Positions 60,934-64,000 of a stretch of 64,000 bases of DNA are shown here, piece by piece (position 1 is the first letter of the stretch; each line of letters starts with the position of its first letter). A program made the position numbers and the translations under genes. The notes under the pieces were generated by a model. The model was not told the origin of the DNA and made no database searches. It was given only the letters and a program-made list of their open reading frames with translations. Source of the DNA: Winogradskyella forsetii (lineage in GTDB: Bacteria; Bacteroidota; Bacteroidia; Flavobacteriales; Flavobacteriaceae); the NCBI RefSeq assembly GCF_013394595.1, contig NZ_CP053348.1:3568501-3632500 (forward strand), given 5' to 3'.

Positions 60934-61995
60934 TTACTTTTTTTTGCAGACTAAAATCGTGTGGTATTCACCAACACCAATATCTTCTTTAAGCACGAGT
61001 CCTGCTTCATCAATTAATCTTAAAAACACTTGTGCTGGATACATTTTACTATTTCCGTTGGCCATTACCGTAAAATAAAGCGACGTTGCTTCTAATATAA
61101 ATTTGGCATTATCAAACCGCTGTCTATCTGTAAAGGTTTCCATGATTAACAATTCAGTCTCGTCAGTCATCGAGTTTACACAAGTCGTTAAAATTTTTAA
61201 GATTTCATCTTCCGAAAAGCAATCCAAGAATTGACACATCCAAATTGTATCGGCACCAGTTGGAATTTTAGGATCAGCTTTTAGCCAATCTATCTCATAA
61301 CCAGAAACCCGATTTTCAAAACCCTCCTTTTTCACATTGGCAAGTGCCACATTTAACTGTCCTGGTAAATCTATTATTTTAATGGATACGTCCTCGTTAT
61401 ATTTACAAGAGCTTATGGCAAATTTACCTGTATTTCCGCCAATATCGAATATGGTTTGGGGATGACTTCTAAATACGATTTTCTGTGCTTCGCTAAACAC
61501 GGCATCAGAATAATGATGATCAAACTCAAACCAAGATTTTTTAATTTCAGGATTTAACTGAGATAGGCCTTCATAAATTGTATTCCAATTCCCAAATTCT
61601 TTTAATCCTTCTGGTTTTCCTGTTTTTATAGCATCATTTAGATGAAACAAACCTTTGTAGCACACTTCATTTGTAAAGTTGATATTAACATTTACGGTTT
61701 CGTTATAATTTAAAAAGTAACCCGTAGTTGTTAATTCAAAATTACCTAGTTCGTCCTTATTCACAATGTCTGAACTTTCGGCAATTTCTAACAAAACACC
61801 AAGACCATATGCACTAATTGATAGTTCTTTTGAAAGCGTTTCCAATGTAATTCCACCTTTTTTTCTTCTATCGAAAATAAGGCTGAAAACACCAAGTTTT
61901 CTTAATGAAACTGTGGCTTGAAATACAAAAGGGGCAAAAGCAATTTTTTGCGCTTCCTGAATTGCATCTATGGCTCTTAATGACGTGTTTTCCAT
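60934..61995 (-). CDS. SAM-dependent O-methyltransferase
   Basis: The 353-residue protein has an N-terminal winged-helix dimerisation part (SLRKLGVFSLIFDRRKKGGI, TLETLSKELSISAYGLGVLL) and a class I methyltransferase domain with motif I TIFDIGGNTGKFAIS, then IKIIDLPGQLNVALANV and ADTIWMCQFLDCFSEDEIL. It belongs to the plant/bacterial O-methyltransferase_2 type that acts on phenolic hydroxyls. Methylation of the aryl head group is the likely job here. The gap is 9 bases to the upstream ketosynthase gene and 6 to the next gene. Confidence 0.9.
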   Translation of the reverse strand: MENTSLRAIDAIQEAQKIAFAPFVFQATVSLRKLGVFSLIFDRRKKGGITLETLSKELSISAYGLGVLLEIAESSDIVNKDELGNFELTTTGYFLNYNETVNVNINFTNEVCYKGLFHLNDAIKTGKPEGLKEFGNWNTIYEGLSQLNPEIKKSWFEFDHHYSDAVFSEAQKIVFRSHPQTIFDIGGNTGKFAISSCKYNEDVSIKIIDLPGQLNVALANVKKEGFENRVSGYEIDWLKADPKIPTGADTIWMCQFLDCFSEDEILKILTTCVNSMTDETELLIMETFTDRQRFDNAKFILEATSLYFTVMANGNSKMYPAQVFLRLIDEAGLVLKEDIGVGEYHTILVCKKK

Positions 61996-62004
61996 AATTA
62001 TTAT

Positions 62005-63156
62005 TTAAACATAATTAACTTTTTTAAATATGACTGCCGTATTACAACCTCCAAAACCAGAGGCTGTTTTAAGGAAAATCTTCATTTTTTGTGTTTTGGT
62101 TTTTGTAATGACATTAATTGGTTGTGATACACCTAAACTTTCAAAACCCAAAGACGCATATAACGTGTTATTATACAGCGAATGCATTCCTACAATAGTT
62201 TCTAACAGACCCGAAGCTCCTAAGGTATGTCCAAAATAGCCTTTTAAACTATTCACAGGAACATTCTGTAATCCTGCTCTGTTAAATGCAATGGCCTCCA
62301 TTTCGTCATTAAATGGTGTTGCCGTTCCGTGAGCCGAAAGATAATCAATGTTATCCTGTGAAATATCGGCTTCTTTCATTGCTGATTTTATACTTCTATA
62401 TAAGCCTTCTCCAGTTCGGGATGGCCCAGAAATATGATTGGCATCATTGCAAGAGCTTTCTCCTAAAATGGTAACGGCTTCTTTAGCCAAATTAGATTTT
62501 GTATTAGTAACCAAAACACTTGCAGCAACTTCGCCAATGTTAATTCCAGTGCGATTTTCACAATAAGGTTTACAAGGTGCACTGCTTAATGCTTGAAAAG
62601 AATTGAAACCGGATAGAATAAATTCGGTTACTATATCTCCGCTTACAATAAAGACATCGTCATAAACACCTTGATTAATGAAACGTTTGGCTACAGCAAC
62701 AGCGAGAACGCCTGACACACAGGCATTAGACACTACTATGGCATCATTTTTAAATTTGAAAAAATCTTTTATTATTTGTCCCAAAACACTCAAATAGGCA
62801 CGTTCTTTTGGAAATTTACTGTTTTTATCTAAGACGTCTATATTTCCTTTTGTGGTAGAAATAATGAGACCAACCTTTTTATTTAAAGGAATTCCAGAAG
62901 CTTGAATAACATCATCTAAAGATGAAATCATCATCTTCTCCAAACGTGTAAAATGATCTTCTGCACCTATAGATGCAAATTTATGGTCTAATTTTTTTTG
63001 GTCAATAAGTGACGAACAAAAGGGTTGCGAGAATTTGGTCTTGTCGGTAATTAATTGTAATCCTGAAATTTCATTATGAATAGTATTCACAACCGTTTCG
63101 CTATCAAAGCCTAATGATGAAATGATGTTGTTATATGAAACATAAACCTCATTCAT
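62005..63156 (-). CDS. Beta-ketoacyl-ACP synthase
   Basis: The 383-residue protein has AIVVSNACVSGVLAVAVAKR with the active Cys, DYLSAHGTATPFNDEMEA with the first His, and LKGYFGHTLGASGLLETIVG with the second, ending TASGFGGCNTAVIFKK. The N-terminus (MNEVYVSYNNIISSLGFDSE) is shorter than in FabF. It is a second active ketosynthase of the cluster, of the type used for an early or priming condensation in polyene pathways, though that division of labour is inferred. It overlaps the thioesterase gene by 8 bases. Confidence 0.9.
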   Translation of the reverse strand: MNEVYVSYNNIISSLGFDSETVVNTIHNEISGLQLITDKTKFSQPFCSSLIDQKKLDHKFASIGAEDHFTRLEKMMISSLDDVIQASGIPLNKKVGLIISTTKGNIDVLDKNSKFPKERAYLSVLGQIIKDFFKFKNDAIVVSNACVSGVLAVAVAKRFINQGVYDDVFIVSGDIVTEFILSGFNSFQALSSAPCKPYCENRTGINIGEVAASVLVTNTKSNLAKEAVTILGESSCNDANHISGPSRTGEGLYRSIKSAMKEADISQDNIDYLSAHGTATPFNDEMEAIAFNRAGLQNVPVNSLKGYFGHTLGASGLLETIVGMHSLYNNTLYASLGFESLGVSQPINVITKTKTQKMKIFLKTASGFGGCNTAVIFKKVNYV

Positions 63157-63613
63157 CTAAAAGTCCTACTTTTTGTTTCCATTCCTTGAAAAACTCTGGA
63201 ATTGTTAATGCCAAATCGCCTTGTCCAATTTGATCTACAAAAACCTGAACGGTTTCACCAGTGCAAACCAATAGGTCATCTTGATTGAAAATCTCGTATC
63301 TAAATATCATTTTTGCAGCACGACTATCAATATAGCTAGTTTTTATAGTAGCAACATCTCCATAACGCAATGGTAATTTGTGTTCGCTAGTTGATTTTAC
63401 GATAGGCGTAGCATAACCATAGTCTTTTTGATCCAAATAGGCAATACTATGATGCCTGCCAAAAGCCTCTCTTCCATCCTCGAAGTATTGGATATAATTA
63501 CCATGCCACACAATACCTAAAGGATCAGTTTCTACAAACCGAACCCTTATCTTACTTGTGAAACTTATTTCTTTTTGTGATTTAGACGGCATTTTTCTTT
63601 TCATTATAAACAA
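63149..63613 (-). CDS. Hotdog-fold acyl-CoA/ACP thioesterase
   Basis: The product is 154 residues; ATG at 63604 or 63592 are alternative starts because the first lies inside the upstream gene. The motif VRFVETDPLGIVWHGNYIQY with Asp, followed by FEDGREAFGRHH, is that of 4-hydroxybenzoyl-CoA thioesterase-like enzymes. It would release acyl or aryl chains from CoA or ACP. The overlap with the permease gene on one side and the ketosynthase gene on the other shows operon membership. Confidence 0.88.
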   Translation of the reverse strand: MFIMKRKMPSKSQKEISFTSKIRVRFVETDPLGIVWHGNYIQYFEDGREAFGRHHSIAYLDQKDYGYATPIVKSTSEHKLPLRYGDVATIKTSYIDSRAAKMIFRYEIFNQDDLLVCTGETVQVFVDQIGQGDLALTIPEFFKEWKQKVGLLDE

Positions 63614-64000
63614 TAGCGATTAAGGTTGTGACGATAAAAAACAAAAATAGCAATGTTATTTCTGGCACAATCTCAATTAGGCTTGAATTTCGTAAAAAAA
63701 CATCATAAAAGGCGTTTAATCCCCAATTCATTGGCGAAATATTTGATAATGCTTGCATAAACTGTGGCATTACGAAAACTGGTACCCAAACCCCTCCCAA
63801 TGCTGCTAAAATAACGACAAAAGTTGCTCCAAATGGCGCAGATTGTTCTGGTGTTTTTGCTATAGTGCCAAGTAACAATCCTAAACCAATTGCCGCTAAA
63901 CCTGCAAAAAATGCCACAACAAATAATAACGGTAATTTTCCTGAAACATCTAATGTAGGTAAGCCTATTGCCGGGAACAAATACACACCGATAAGTAACA
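63582..64000 (-). CDS. ABC-2 type transporter permease (partial)
   Basis: The reading frame is open to the right edge, so only the C-terminal 139 residues or so are seen, up to the stop at 63582. It shows the ABC-2 pattern: several helices (LLFVVAFFAGLAAIGLGLLL, ATFVVILAALGGVWVPVFVM) with FMQALSNISPMNWGLNAFYD between, and a last helix ITLLFLFFIVTTLIAIVY. The family forms the channel of ABC exporters. In flexirubin-type clusters an ABC-2 exporter is common and may help export the pigment or its precursor. Confidence 0.85.
   Translation of the reverse strand, partial: LLIGVYLFPAIGLPTLDVSGKLPLLFVVAFFAGLAAIGLGLLLGTIAKTPEQSAPFGATFVVILAALGGVWVPVFVMPQFMQALSNISPMNWGLNAFYDVFLRNSSLIEIVPEITLLFLFFIVTTLIAIVYNEKKNAV

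Overview
The window comes from an AT-rich Bacteroidota genome, most likely a marine member of the Flavobacteriaceae. The signs are SusC/SusD pairs, a FecI/FecR-type sigma/anti-sigma pair, a type IX secretion (Por) sorting tail, TTTG-N19-TAnnTTTG promoters, and a cluster of the flexirubin/aryl-polyene kind. No rRNA, tRNA, CRISPR array or insertion sequence was recognised.

Layout. (1) 1-2370, minus strand: an ECF sigma gene with a frameshift in an A6 run, a FecR anti-sigma factor, and the start of a TonB-dependent receptor with an STN domain. (2) 2634-10722, plus strand: two tandem LEA-like lipoproteins, a 1098-residue TPR/MORN-repeat exported protein and two DUF3857/transglutaminase-like exported proteins, the second with its catalytic triad apparently lost. 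(3) 10725-40674, minus strand: a large beta-1,3-glucan (laminarin-type) utilisation locus. It holds a membrane-spanning Y_Y_Y/LuxR regulator, SusC, SusD, several surface lipoproteins with repeated beta-sandwich modules, a clan GH-A hydrolase fused to a probable outer-membrane barrel, GH16, a probable GH149 beta-1,3-glucan phosphorylase, a GH17 lipoprotein, a GH30 lipoprotein, a sugar:cation symporter fused to GH17, a cytoplasmic GH17, a type IX-sorted protein and a LacI regulator. (4) 40889-41497: an exported protein of unknown function. (5) 41543 to beyond 64000, minus strand: a flexirubin/aryl-polyene-type cluster with ketosynthases, a ketosynthase-like partner lacking the Cys, ACP, dehydratase, thioesterase, O-methyltransferase, AMP ligase, halogenase-like flavoenzyme, CrtI-like oxidoreductase, LolA, an MMPL-acyltransferase fusion, GT2-DUF2062, a deacetylase and a C45 Ntn hydrolase. 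It is interrupted at 47.6-49.1 kb by a HigBA toxin-antitoxin pair and two small genes.

How the parts fit. In the glucan locus, surface enzymes (GH16, the GH-A-barrel fusion) and binding proteins would cut and hold laminarin, and SusCD would import oligomers. The periplasm-facing GH30 and GH17 lipoproteins would trim branches and chains, and the symporter-GH17 fusion would carry oligosaccharides into the cytoplasm, where GH17 and the phosphorylase finish them. Three transcription units in this locus share an ATACA-N6-ATACA direct repeat at a fixed 53-bp offset from a -7-like box. This predicts a common activator, most simply the adjacent Y_Y_Y/LuxR protein.
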